From Theristus sp. LFF4_11 (lineage: Eukaryota; Nematoda; Chromadorea; Monhysterida; Xyalidae): DNA of 64,000 bases. The translations under genes and the position numbers were made by a program. Below, piece after piece: positions 45,586 to 56,524 of the stretch; positions within the stretch are counted from its first letter, which is position 1, and the number at the start of each line of letters is the position of its first letter. The stretch is from positions 78,078-142,077 of the forward strand of contig JASANC010003703.1 in assembly GCA_030248135.1 (NCBI GenBank), read 5' to 3'. The notes under the pieces are model-generated. The model was given only the letters and a program-made list of their open reading frames with translations. It did not search any database and was not told where the DNA came from.

Positions 45586-45755
45586 CTGTGTCTAGCATTT
45601 TGCAGCAGTTCCGTGGTCACTCGACTGGCAGCATTGCGACTGTGCGGGTTGGCCAGTTCAGGCCCGTTCAAGAGCTGCTCAAAGACGGCCTCCAATTGAC
45701 CCGGGTACGGGTTACCCGCGCCGACATGGTCCAAATAAACACCGCTGGTATCCAT
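45586..45755 (-). pseudogene. MOCOS: Orphan exon of molybdenum cofactor sulfurase
   Basis: The minus-strand frame reads VYLDHVGAGNPYPGQLEAVF and then LANPHSRNAASR, a close match to the N-terminal part of the cysteine-desulfurase-like domain of Moco sulfurase (MOCOS/maroon-like), the enzyme that sulfurates the molybdenum cofactor of xanthine dehydrogenase and aldehyde oxidase. A donor-like ACAG|GTCGGT ends it at 45586; an acceptor-like ACCAG or the ATG at 45755 opens it. No further MOCOS motif (PLP-binding Lys region, MOSC domain) is seen on this strand before the satellite array, and the exon sits among repeats, so I read it as a stranded fragment. It could also be a real exon of a gene with very long introns. 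Confidence 0.6.
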
Positions 45756-45809
45756 TTTTTTCTCAGAAAATTTGTTTTTATCCGTTGTTTTCGCCAATTA
45801 TTTTTTTGA

Positions 45810-46660
45810 TTTCAGCTTGGTCCAAAGTTTTCCAACTGCTTTTTCATATGAAACCAAACGAAGTTTTACTTTTTAGCTTGTTTTACTTGAACTTGTTTTA
45901 CTTTTATTTTAGCCGTTCATTCACTGATTGATATCAATAACAATAGCGAGATGGAAAACCACACGACACGATAACTCCAACCATCGGTGAAAACAGTTTC
46001 ACATTTAAAACACAGGCGCTATTTTGTGTCAACATTTGGAGAAATATTGTTTGGCTTTCTGTTTGCTGAAGATAATGCAACGCAAATATACGTGTATGTG
46101 GTATGCACCGTTAGTGAAAATGATTAAACACGTTTTACATTTTTCAAAATATTCAACAGTTTTTTGCAATTTTTTCTCCCGAAAAAAACAACAACACAAA
46201 CTTGACCAAAAAACATTTCGATTATTGTTCGACAATCAAACGAAACTTGTTTTCCAACATTAAACTAACTTTTTTCGTCTGGCTGGCCAGATATCGGAAT
46301 CATATAAATCAGTGCACAAACAAGCGCACACAGGTCGCTGCACTTTTGATAGAAAAAACGCTCAAATGCAAATTTCGAACGATACAAGTACGGAAAAAAT
46401 TACGAACCAAAGAAAACGTTTGATTTGAAGACGACATTCTATAACCAGCATCAAACTTGAATGAACTTTTATATAACTTTTGAAAACAAACTGCCCGGAA
46501 ATCCAACAGTAGCACCAGTAAAATGAAAAAATATTAGGAATGAATGAACACTCAACCAATCATGGTTGCTGAAAACTAGTAACCATGAAGCCCGAATATC
46601 AAAAATCCACCAAATGCGGAATACGTAACCAATGTTTCCTCAATTCACGGCATGTTGCAT
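45810..46660. other. No gene seen
   Basis: AT-rich sequence between the MOCOS-like exon and the first foldback element. Short frames only. Confidence 0.4.
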
Positions 46661-46662
46661 TT

Positions 46663-48578
46663 CAGAATTATCTAAAAATGCGGGAGACGCATATAAAAGG
46701 AGGAATATGGCTTTGTGTAAGCAGTGACAGACTTGGCTCGACAACACTTTTCAAGTCTCTGATGTGGTACACACGGATACAAGTACATAATAGCTATATT
46801 TTTGCGCCGCGTTTGTTTTACTGAAAAGCGTAAAAACTTTAATTTTTTTAAATTGTCCTCTTCAGTTTAGTCTAAAATCACACCATGTACGAAATTCTGT
46901 AAATTCTGTGCAAAAACAGAAAAATCAGAGATTGCAAAACATTGCTGCATGTAGCTTTATCGTTGTTACTAACGTACGCACCGCTGTGTACACACCAGAA
47001 CCAGTGACAGAATGGTGTTGTCTGCCGTTGATTTTCACCCTTTTTACCAAACTCTTGTGGCAGGATAAACCGTCTGTCCCGTGAGTAATTGCCTTTGCCA
47101 CAGATGGAAACCTTGCGTTCCGATATACCTCTGCGATACACTTTGTCCTGGGCAAAGCAGTGTCAGCGATCCAAAGTCTGATCTGATGTTTTGCCCAGAC
47201 CATAAGATCTGTCTGTGGTAAAACACCTTCGGTAGTTCTGCCTGGTGTCCGTCGCACTGACGAGCCAGGGGACACCGCGGTATGCGTCTACCTGGCGAAA
47301 CCGCAAACAGCGAAAATTATGTATTGATCGTTATTTTAGTGTTTTTAGTGGTCGCTAAATGCCCGAAACACCGCAAATGTGAAAGTTTCATTTGTCTACA
47401 AAGAAAGTACGAGGGTTGCCATGTGCAACCGAATTTAATGAATAGACGGCGCAAAAATATGGCTCTTATGTACTTGTATCCGTGTGTACCACATCAGAGA
47501 CTTGAAAAGTGTTGTCGAGCCAAGTCTGTCACTGCTTACACAAAGCCATATTCCTCTTTTTATATGCGTCTCCCGCATTTTTAGATAATATTCTGACTTT
47601 TACATGAGCCGCGAAGGTCGGACCAAATTCACAATTCGTTGGTCACACATTCTTCTAAACCCCGGACAACTCAGGTTTTTCATTTTTCGTTTTTGGGCCA
47701 CGGCCGATTCGCCCGAAATCGTCACGGTTCAGTACCTAGAATTGCTCACATAAAAAAACTGACCCAAAAGCCGTGATCGGCGCAATGAATTACCCTGGAC
47801 AACACAATTTTCTTGTTTTTCATTTCTGGACCGATTTCGCCAATTTCCACGGCCGATTCACCCGAAATCGTCACGATTCGGTATCTAGAATTGCTCACAT
47901 AAAAAACTAATCCAAAATCCGTGATCAGCGCATTGAATTACCCTGGAAAACACCGTTTTCTTGTTTTTCGTTTCTGGACCGATTTCGCCAATTCCACGGC
48001 CGATTCGCCCGAAATCGTCACTATTCAGCATTTAGAGTTGCTCACATAATAAAACTAAAAGCAAATTTGCGATCAGCGCATCGAAGTACCCCGCAATTCA
48101 TTATTTTCTCATTTTTCCTTCATGGACCGATTTCGCCAAATTCCACGGCCGATTCGCCCGAAATCGTCACGATTCAGCATCTAGAGTTCCTCACGTAAGA
48201 AAACAAACCCAAAATCCGTGATCAGCGCATTGAATTCCAATGGACTAGACAAGTTTCCTATTTTTTGTTTTTGGACCGATTCCGCCAATTTCCACGGCCG
48301 ATTCGCCCGAAATCGTCACGATTCAGTATGTCGAGTTGCTCACATAAGAAAACTAACCCGAAATCCGTAATCAGCGCATTGAATTACCCCGGAATACACC
48401 ACTTTCTCATTTTTTTGTTTTTGAACCGATTTCGCCAATTTCCACGGCCGATTTGCCCGAAATCGTCACGACTTTGGTTATTTAACAGCTATTCCTCAGA
48501 TTTTTTTAAAAAATAAAGGTCAAATTCAAACTCTCCGTTGTTGGTTACCCTTAGAAACTTTTTGATTTGTCAAATAAC
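46663..48578. mobile_element. Foldback element, copy 1 (left arm truncated)
   Basis: Inner inverted repeats (46663-46815 and 47443-47600, sharing ATGCGGGAGACGCAT and TGGTACACACGGATACAAG) flank a 600-base middle. The right arm continues as about six tandem units of 148 bp (47640-48480) sharing CCACGGCCGATTCGCCCGAA, and ends near 48578 in AAACTTTTTGATTTG. The matching left outer arm is missing. The middle has a minus-strand frame (46925-47275) that I cannot assign. Confidence 0.75.
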
Positions 48579-48579
48579 G

Positions 48580-49575
48580 GTTTGTTACACGCGCAGAAAT
48601 CGCAAATACACGTCAAAATAAGCATTTTTCGTAATTTTGTACAAACAAGCTAAATTTTTAGCCTTGGGAAGCATCGGAGAAAAAAATGAATGCGAAATTT
48701 GAAAATCCCGAAGATTTCTACCCTAGAAAATGTTTTTCTCATAACAGTCAGAATTTTCTTTATATCACTGAAACTGCGTACACATTTTATGACATGGTCG
48801 AAAAAAAGGGGTATAGAAGAATAAGAAACAGCGAATTCAGAATCGATGTTTTGCGCACACAGCGTGTGTAGAAGATCACCACGAAAAAATTTCTGGTGCA
48901 CACAGTGTATCTGTGGATTGTCTGCCTGTGTGCCGCAGAAAAAAATCTCAGCTCCTTTTATGTTCACAGAGCGAGGCAAAGTAAGTTAGGAATTTACGCG
49001 CGAGCGACTGACGGGCCATATTATGCCTGCATCCGCTGTCCGCTCCGCTTCGCTCGCGAATGGGCATGATTGCGTGCAAACTTCCCAAAAGCACGAAAAT
49101 TCAATTCAAACGTCTACTTTCCTTAGATAGTCACGAATCAGTGTTGGACAAAACGGATAAAAGTCGGGATGGTAAAAAAATCGGTTTGTTATAATGCCAG
49201 AAAAAAATAGTTTCAATTCCATTTTAAAATCCTTTCATTTCCCATTTTTTATCAGCACCAACACCTAGGTTCAGAACTTGGCCCACAGAAACAATCTCAA
49301 ATATAGTTGAAATTAGTGTTTTTAAGCGGTGATAGCAATCACTCAATAGCTTTCAAACACAACTTTTCAAATTTTCAAGAACTTTTCAAGGTAAAAGTAA
49401 TAACCGGTTTTCATTTCGCTTGCCAACCCCTAGTTAAACAACGCAAAATCATGATCTCTTGCAATTTGGTAGTGTTGACAGGGTGAAACCCTGGGTCAAA
49501 TTATTTTAAGAAATTGGGGTAACTCCTGAATGAAGAAAGAAACAAGCAACTGCAGTTCCACCTTTCAATCCACAA
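48580..49575. other. No gene seen; one hairpin repeat
   Basis: AT-rich; holds the diverged hairpin repeat at about 49012-49070. Confidence 0.4.
49012..49070. repeat. Short GC-rich hairpin repeat, copy 2 (diverged)
   Basis: CATATTATGCCTGCATCCGC followed by TGTCCGCTCCGCTTCGCTCGC aligns with the copies at 44997 and 61309. Confidence 0.6.
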
Positions 49576-49579
49576 ATTC

Positions 49580-50185
49580 GGTAAAGTCGCCAATCGGTTT
49601 CGGTCACAATTCAGTAAATTGGGTACAATTCGGTAATAATTCATAATTCATTCGGCATCATAATTCGGTAGCAGGCACCAGTTGTTGGATAGGCACAAAA
49701 TTACAAAATCAAAAAAATGAAAACAGATAACCTAAATTCGGAGTTACTGATGAAGAAATCAAAACGTGATAAACAAATGAAGCGCGCGAACCAACCAGAA
49801 GCACGAACAAAACTGAAAAAATAACCAGACCTCATTTTGTTTGAGAACAGCACTAACTTGAACAAAAAATTGACAGACACAAAACAGAAAACGTGAATCG
49901 AGAAAAGTCGCTTACTTTATTTACAGAAGTCGCCATAAGCTGTTTCGATCACAATTCAGTAAATTGGGCACAGATCGGTTTGTGTCATAGTTCGGTGAAA
50001 AGCAACAATTGCGTACACACAAAATTGGATCGAAAAACCACAATCAAAAGTTCAGAAGAACAACAGGCAACAGCAATCAAATGAATCAATTTGGGGTTAC
50101 TGATGGAGAAATCAAGAGAAGATAACGAAATGAAGCGCGGACCAACCAGACGCGACAAAAAAAGAACTGAAAAACAACCTGGCAA
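49580..50185. repeat. Two diverged direct copies of a 270-bp segment
   Basis: 49580-49840 and 49915-50185 share, in order, CACAATTCAGTAAATTGGG, GGTTACTGATG-AGAAATCAA and ATGAAGCGCG--ACCAACCAGA. They lie just downstream of the cenH3 stop codon. Confidence 0.65.
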
Positions 50186-50230
50186 AATGTAACCCAACTG
50201 AAAAAAAAAAATTCCCTTGGAGAGACTCAA

Positions 50231-51380
50231 TCAATCTTCCCTCAATCGCCGCACAAGGTGAATGTCTCGTGGGATGATGGTCACTCGTTTCGCATGCGCC
50301 GCACACAACTGCGAACGCTCAAACAACTGCGTTAGGTACGTTTCGCTTGCCTGAATCAAGGGGCGCGCGAGATTTGAATATTTTTTTGCTATTTTCTCAA
50401 TTGTCAATTATATGGCGGATTATACTGATATATTATTGTCACTTTACCAGTTACATTGTATCACGGACTGGAACTACATTCGAAAATCTTGAAAACCAGA
50501 AAAAAGACTGCAAAATTCTTTAAAAACGGTCAAACCCAAAGAACTTTGCTGAAATTTCGAACCTCTTGTAATGCTTCGATTGCTAACGAATGCCAACGGA
50601 TCTCTCGGTACGGCTCCACTTCCAGCGTCACCTCGCGAACCTAAAACACAGGAATTTAAAAAAAAGTGAGGAACAAACTGTGATAAGATGTTTCTTAAAC
50701 GTCACTATTGGTTGACAGAAAATCAGCTACAGCAAAAAAACTGTGAACATGCAAGTTGTGTGCTCAAAAATTTACGTTTGGCACGCCCGATGGTTTTCTG
50801 CGAGCTGCCAGCCAGAAGCAATCAGTAAACGCTGAATTCAAACGTAGCCAAGTCTGTCGATTGTTGCATAAAGTGGAAGTGTGGGACTCTAAATTATAGG
50901 CTATCATCAGCGGATTGGTTGGTGATCACGTGATGCATGCTTTCTGAGCAAGAGGACAGACTCCACCTCCACAAGAATTTCTTCACTGAAAGTAGGCATC
51001 ACGTAATCACCAACCAATCAGCTGACAGCCCATTATCATTTCGAGTTCGACTGTAGAACTTTTAAAAAAAATAAGGAAGAGTTCGCCGTTTGTAGTAGAC
51101 GCATCCCGCGGTGTCCCTCTGACTCGCTAGCGATTTTCGAATAAATCGTATTAGCCCTATGCGCGCCACAATTTCCCAAGGTTTTCAGAGACGAAAAAAC
51201 GTGCGAGTTCGATCGAATACAAAAAAGAAAGACAGAAAAGGAGCTGACCACACGCGAGAACGGCGCTCTGGCGAGCAGCAGATGGGTGGACTTCTGGAAC
51301 TGCTTGATCTCCTTCAACGCGTTCGCTCCTGGCCGCGCACGTCGCCGGCCGTGACGCGTGCGAGCGCCGCCTCGATTGGA
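50231..51380 (-). CDS. CENPA: cenH3 histone-fold exons 4 to 6
   Basis: Exon 51380-51249 gives [24 protein letters not shown], the alpha-N region; KSTHLL matches human CENP-A (KSTHLLIRKLPFSR) better than H3 (KSTELLIRKLPFQR). Exon 50640-50563 gives VREV, a loop 1 two residues longer than in H3, and [12 protein letters not shown], with the Trp that marks cenH3 in place of H3 Phe. Exon 50350-50231 gives [20 protein letters not shown] then [19 protein letters not shown] and TGA, aligning with H3 [41 protein letters not shown]. The C-terminal RGERA is replaced by RED. Longer loop 1 and Trp are accepted cenH3 hallmarks. Confidence 0.95.
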
Positions 51381-54053
51381 CTGCAGAAGAAAGTGTGAAG
51401 AAACATTTTGAAAAAAGGTACAGCACTGAGTTGAAGACCTCATATCGATGCACAACCAAATAAATCGACACCAAAACACACATAAAACTCGTCCATTTTC
51501 ATTTTCAGCGGACAAGATATATGGGGGTTTTTAGGGGGGGGTTTTTGGGGGGGTTGGGGGGTTTTGGGAATTGGAATTTTTTTTAATGGAAAGGGGTATT
51601 GTTTGGTTGTTGGGTGGTTGTATTCGTTTTTTTTTCGAAGACCAATAATCATCCACACGCCACGTCACATCCTCTCAGTGTCGGTGTCGGGGACCTATGG
51701 GGAAGGCCATGGAAAGAGGGTGAAAGTGCTTGCGGGCCTGTTGTTGTTTGTATTGTCGCCGACGACAGTTCATACTTTCAAAGATGTTCAAGATTTTTAA
51801 GAATTTTAAGATTTACCAACTGTGCAGCCTTGTGTTCCCCAGGATTGATAACGCCACCCAAATGGAATAACAACAGCGACAACAAGTTCAGTTCTGCGAC
51901 TAAATGCGCTCGCAAACGTCGAATGAAAATTATTGCTTGAAGCGGCAATTCAAAAAACGACTAAAACGACTCCGTTGTATCTCTCAATGAGTTCGGGGCA
52001 CGTCACCAATTTTGCATTGCCGCGTCAATTATGAACCTGCCTACGCCGTTATATGCGCGCAATAATGAGTCACAGAACCCGAAAGAAAGGCCAATAAGCA
52101 CGGACTTGTCGGCCAGACGATGGCTTCTTCTTGCGGTTGGTGCGATAATCGAACTGCGGCGGCACTTTCTCCCCACCACCACCACCCAATGCCAGTCGTT
52201 TCTGCGCGGCCGTCGGGATTTTCTGTTGGCGTTGCTGTGGCGCGAACTGAAGCGGCATTGCATTCTGCGTTCGTAATCGTAAGTCATCGTTTTCGTCGCC
52301 CTCATCCGAATCGTCTTCAAAGCCGCTCTGTGCGTCGTCGTCGTAATCGTCTGGATCGATGGCTGAAAAAACACAGACGAGGAATCCGAAAATCACCGCC
52401 AACGAAATACAGAGTTACGGAAAGTCACCTCCGCGGCTCGGTGGTTAGCACGTTCGCCTTCAACCCAGAAGGTGACGGGTTCGATCCCCCACGGAGGATG
52501 ACAAACTGCCGCCAGTGTAGCTCTCTACTCTGATAAACTACACTCGTTTTCAACTAAAGCTTTCGGATTCGCTGCCCTACGGGGATATAGCGACCGCAGG
52601 CCACCGAAACCGAAATCGGACTAAGACCACTGGTGCTCCCAGGACAGAGCGGGGCTTAGAGGCTGTCCCCCTCACGTGGCGAGGGTATTGGTTCCGCGGG
52701 ATGGTGAGCCGTCCGTTCCCCAATCCCACCGGAGTTTGGTACCTTCGGGTTTCTTGTTCGTTTTTTTGTTTGAAACCTGTTTTTTGTTTTTTTTTTCAAG
52801 GATAAACTTAAAAAAGGTTTTAAAACAGAAAAGAAACCGTTTTTTTTCCTATGCTTCTCCAGAAACAACTAGCCTCTCTTTGATCTTACTGCAAAAAAAC
52901 TATAATGAAAAAATGTACTTCGTATGAGATGAGTTGAAACATAAAAATCAAACTCATTTCTTGGTGTTAATGTTGGACTTGGACAGTCTTCCCGAGGTTT
53001 CGGCAAAAATTCCAAAACAGGCACACACTCACATTGACCAAGCGGGTGTTTCCTTGCCACTGGCGTTTGACCAGCCGCCAAATGGAAATAGTCGTTCGAT
53101 GGAGGCTCTGAAAGAAAAGGGCATTACGAAAATTATTGGTGCAAAACTCAGCAATTACGAAACCAGGTAACAACCAACGTCACTCTTCCCTTGCTACCAT
53201 TGGCACAAAACAAAGCCGATATTGCAACTTAACAAACACATGCATACCGCAAAAGTACAGCTCTGACGTGATCATGAAGTGATGAAAAAGAAATCCAAAA
53301 ACTGGAGCCAGTGAATACAAAGATATTTCTTTGTTTACTGACGGAGCTGAGTTCTGTCTGTGGTGTCCTTTAAACTGGATCGCGCTTTCAAAAAGACGGC
53401 TAAAGTTTTCTGCTGAAACAATCTGCACGATCTTTCTTTCAGCAGAGCAGACAAAAACACCACAAATCCTCACCAATCAAACTTTGCCCACATTTTGTTG
53501 TTCTTTTGTCAACTTGCCACTTGCCTTTTGTAAGAGACTGTTACAGCGTCAGCCGTGCGATGTCGGAAAAACAATCAAATCTGCATGCACACACCGTTTT
53601 CATCGTTCACTTCGTCGTCGTGTCGTCGTCGTTGCCGGTAGCCGCCCGGTCGATTCGAGGGCCCGGCAATCGGCGATTCAGTCATTTCGGGTGGATATTC
53701 AGGATGTTGTTTCTGGTGCGGTGGTATTTCGGTGAAATTCATTGAGATGTCGTGCTGAACCGTCGTCGTCGCCGTCGTCAACATGGACGAGTCACGCGCT
53801 CGCTCCACAGACTCGGGCACCTGCGACGGTTGGCGCGCTGTAAAACGATCGAGGAAACGGTGTCGATATTTTGCGAACAACAACAACAGATCAACAGTAG
53901 TTTTCAGTTTCCAAATTTCAATGAATGAACCGCAAGTCAAAGAAGTGAATGAAAAAAAAGAAACTTGAAGAATCAAGTTTGTTTCAACGGCGTACTTGAC
54001 GACTGTTGTTGTTGTTGACGCATCCGCTGCGGCGTTCGAGGCGGTTTTCGCAT
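50231..54053 (-). CDS. CENPA: Centromeric histone H3 variant (CENP-A/cenH3), complete six-exon gene
   Basis: Replaces H3 in centromeric nucleosomes and marks the site of kinetochore assembly. Minus-strand exons: 54053-53996, 53837-53595, 52362-52106, 51380-51249, 50640-50563, 50350-50231, with phases 1, 1, 0, 0, 0; total 888 bases, 295 residues plus stop. The ATG at 54053 is preceded by an in-frame TAA two codons upstream. The first 200 or so residues are tail: basic start ([17 protein letters not shown]), Pro/Thr-rich middle, an acidic run ([19 protein letters not shown]), then Arg-rich ([12 protein letters not shown]). The histone fold follows. All donors are GT and all acceptors AG. A canonical H3 would be intronless with a 40-residue tail. 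An hAT element lies 130 bases upstream of the ATG. The exon chain is inferred; the last three exons are certain by homology. Confidence 0.9.
50885..51055. mobile_element. Short inverted-repeat element in a cenH3 intron
   Basis: CATCAGCGGATTGGTTGGTGATCACGTGATG and its near complement (CATCACGTAATCACCAACCAATCAGCTGA) face each other about 75 bases apart; the right end GAGTTCGACTGTA matches the mariner-type element at 30630-31421. It is diverged and non-coding. Confidence 0.6.
51965..52080. repeat. Diverged relative of the 185-bp inverted-repeat element
   Basis: CACCAATTTTGCATTGCCGC and GCGCGCAATAATGAGTCACAG resemble the right half of 24246-24430. It lies in the third cenH3 intron. Confidence 0.4.
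52432..52765 (+). mobile_element. tRNA-derived SINE, full-length copy
   Basis: The 5' 70 bases resemble a tRNA (GGTGGTTAGCACGTTCGCC, then B-box GGGTTCGATCCC), with weak anticodon and acceptor pairing, so not a working tRNA. A unique body follows, ending in GGAGTTTGGTACCTTCGGGT. The body recurs from 61449 to 61622. The A and B boxes would act as an internal Pol III promoter. It sits in the second cenH3 intron. Confidence 0.75.
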
Positions 54054-54177
54054 CTTTTATTCTTTGTATTTTCTATAATTTTCGTGGGAAAAGATTTGGA
54101 AAGAAATGTGTGTATGTATAACGCTTTTTTGAGGTTCTTCTCCTCTCCTTTCTTCTTTTTCGCTTCTTTCTTCTGAG

Positions 54178-54915
54178 TTACTTACTAGGGTTGTTAAAAA
54201 TGAAAATTTTTTTTTTAAAAAAAAAGTGATTAAAAAAAAACAAAAATGCCGATTTTTTTTTTAAAAAAAAAAATTCGAAAAATTTTCCTCTAATATGCTC
54301 TGAAAACCTCAATTTTGGCACAATTTTTCGAAAGTTCAACAAAAATTTTCTTTGATTATACCTCGTAAAACCTTTAGCAGTCGATTTTGGGCCGTTTTAC
54401 CGACTGATTTTAGGCTTCGACAACATCTGCGATGAAGTTTTTGAGCGTCCCAAAGCTTAGCCTACCATTTCCGATGCAGATAAGGTGACGATTAGCCTCG
54501 CAGAGCGTCCGATTGTGCTCGCTGCACCGTTTGCAAGCGCTACGTTGTCTGGTTGCTGCTTCGTGTCGTGTCGTCGCGACACCATCAGAAGAATTGATCG
54601 AATTTCAAGGCGGTATGTTTGTCTTCACTTTAGCATTAGCTTAGCTGGGGACAATTAGTGACGTTTTAGAGGTCAAAACACAAGAAGAGGCATGGTGACG
54701 GTTTGGAAAAGGGGTAATTGAGGTCACCAAAACAAAATCTGCAAAGTTCCGCCATACGGGTGTCATTCGGGAGGCGCTTGCATATCATATGTGGTTCTTC
54801 GGACTCCCTGATTGATTCAGCACAACTTTGATTTTTGAATTTTTTTAAAAAAAAAATTAAAAAAAAAAAAACAAAAATGACGATTTTTGTTTTTTTTAAC
54901 AACCCTATTACTTAC
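54178..54915. mobile_element. hAT-type non-autonomous element, copy 1, with 8-bp target duplication
   Basis: Element 54186-54907 (722 bp) begins TAGGGTTGTTAAAA and ends AACAACCCTA, flanked by TTACTTAC at 54178-54185 and 54908-54915. The 8-bp duplication and TAGGGTTG ends are typical of hAT elements. A/T homopolymers follow each end. The middle has no transposase. It lies 133 bases upstream of the cenH3 start codon. Confidence 0.93.
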
Positions 54916-55004
54916 CAATGAAAATTTTTGTCTGAAATTTGAAATAAAATTGAAAATGAGATCCAAATTTTGGCTTCTTTATATGATCAGTAGCGAAAGC
55001 GGGA

Positions 55005-55136
55005 TCTCGGGTGAGGGGGGGGGGGGGAGTCGGGAGCAGTACCGTGGGCCCAAAAAAAATTTCGAGGGGGGGGGGGGTATGGTACCGTGGGGGGGGGTGC
55101 CGACCAAAAAGTGAGGGGGGGTCCAACCTATGGTAA
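55005..55136. repeat. G-run repeat block, copy 3
   Basis: Long G runs separated by ACCGTGGG, TTTCGAGG and similar short linkers; continued beyond the hAT insertion at 55881. Confidence 0.65.
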
Positions 55137-55888
55137 CGTGGGACTAGGGTTGTTAAACAAAAATGAAAATTTTTTTTTAAAAAAAAAAAGTGATTAAAAA
55201 AAAACAAAAATGCCGATTTTTTTTTTTAAAAAAAAAAATTCGAAAAATTTTCCTCTAATATGCTCTGAAAACCTCAATTTTGGCACAATTTTTCGAAAGT
55301 TCAACAAAAATTTTCTTTGATTATACCTCATAAAACCTTTAGCAGTCGATTTTGGGCCGTTTTACCGACTGATTTTAGGCTTCGACAACATCTGCGATGA
55401 AGTTTTTGAGCGTCCCAAAGCTTAGCCTACCATTTCCGATGCAGATAAGGTGACGATTAGCCTCGCAGAGCGTCCGATTGTGCTCGCTGCACCGTTTGCA
55501 AGCGCTACGTTGTCTGGTTGCTGCTTCGTGTCGTGTCGTCGCGACACCATCAGAAGAATTGATCGAATTTCAAGGCGGTATGTTTGTCTTCACTTCAGCA
55601 TTAGCTTAGCTGGGGAGAATTAGTGACGTTTTGGAGGTCAAAACACAAGAAGAGGCATGGTGACGGTTTGGAAAAGGGGTAATTGAGGTCACCAAAACAA
55701 AATCTGCAAAGTTCCGCCATACGGGTGTCATTCGGGAGGCGCTTGCATATCATATGTGGTTCTTCGGACTCCCTGATTGATTTAGCACAACTTTGATTTT
55801 TGAAATTTTTTTTTTTAAAAAAATTTTTTTTTTTTAAAAAAAAACAAAAATGACGATTTTTGTTTTTTTTAACAACCCTACGTGGGAC
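55137..55888. mobile_element. hAT-type non-autonomous element, copy 2, with 8-bp target duplication
   Basis: Element 55145-55880 (736 bp) has the same TAGGGTTGTT/AACAACCCTA ends and is nearly identical to copy 1, flanked by CGTGGGAC at 55137-55144 and 55881-55888. It has split a G-run repeat block. A minus-strand frame through its right end is a chance frame of the element. Confidence 0.94.
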
Positions 55889-56340
55889 CCCCCCATGGGG
55901 GTCTACTCTCATGGGGGGGTGCATTTTTTCAAAATTGTCTGTGGGGGGGTCCACCCCCCCCACCCCCCCCATGATAATTTTTCGCTTAAATTTTGAAGGA
56001 AAAACGCTAAATTTTGCTGCAAAATCGTTGAAATTACAATGAAGATGGTCAAGTTATCATATATTCAGCTTATATTATGGACTTTATAGACAAAAAATCA
56101 TGATTTTCGAAAAAAAATTTTAGGGTGTGCAGAAAATTTTGGGGGGGTGTCCGCCAGACAAAATTTCATGGGGGGGTGGGGGGGGGTCGGCCAAATTTTC
56201 GAGGGGGGGGGTACGAGGGGGGGGGCCCGGTTTTAGGGGGGGTGGCACGGTGCGCCCCCAACCCCCCCCCCACCCGACGGTCTCGGGTGCTCTGGGGGGG
56301 TGTACCCCTAAACCCCCCCCCCGCCCACGGTACTGGTCGG
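55889..56340. repeat. G-run repeat block, copy 4
   Basis: Continues the block at 55005-55136. 55970-56150 is the inverted counterpart of about 32635-32820 (shared ATCATGATTTT and GAAGGAAAAACGCTAAATTT), and 56150-56340 matches the C/G-run part near 31990-32120 in reverse. Confidence 0.75.
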
Positions 56341-56524
56341 GAGTGCGCAACGCTTCATTTTGAATACAAACGTGGCACGCGAGCGACGCGACTGGCTCGT
56401 CCCCCCCCCCAGTTACCGTAAAACTACAAAGCTAAACCGGAGCTGGAGCTGATCCGTGATCCCAATGTTTCACCCCTTCAACAAAGCTGTCAATCAATGC
56501 ACTTTCACTTTGTTAAAACGGCTT

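Noticed and set aside
51482..51502. Short alternative first exon for cenH3 (ATG AAA ATG GAC GAG...)
   Set aside because: It has a possible phase-0 donor, but the longer chain through 52106-54053 fits all phases and gives a closed start; kept only as a possible alternative promoter.
52432..52502. Functional tRNA gene
   Set aside because: Acceptor and anticodon stems have mismatches and the sequence continues into a repeated body, so it is the head of a SINE.
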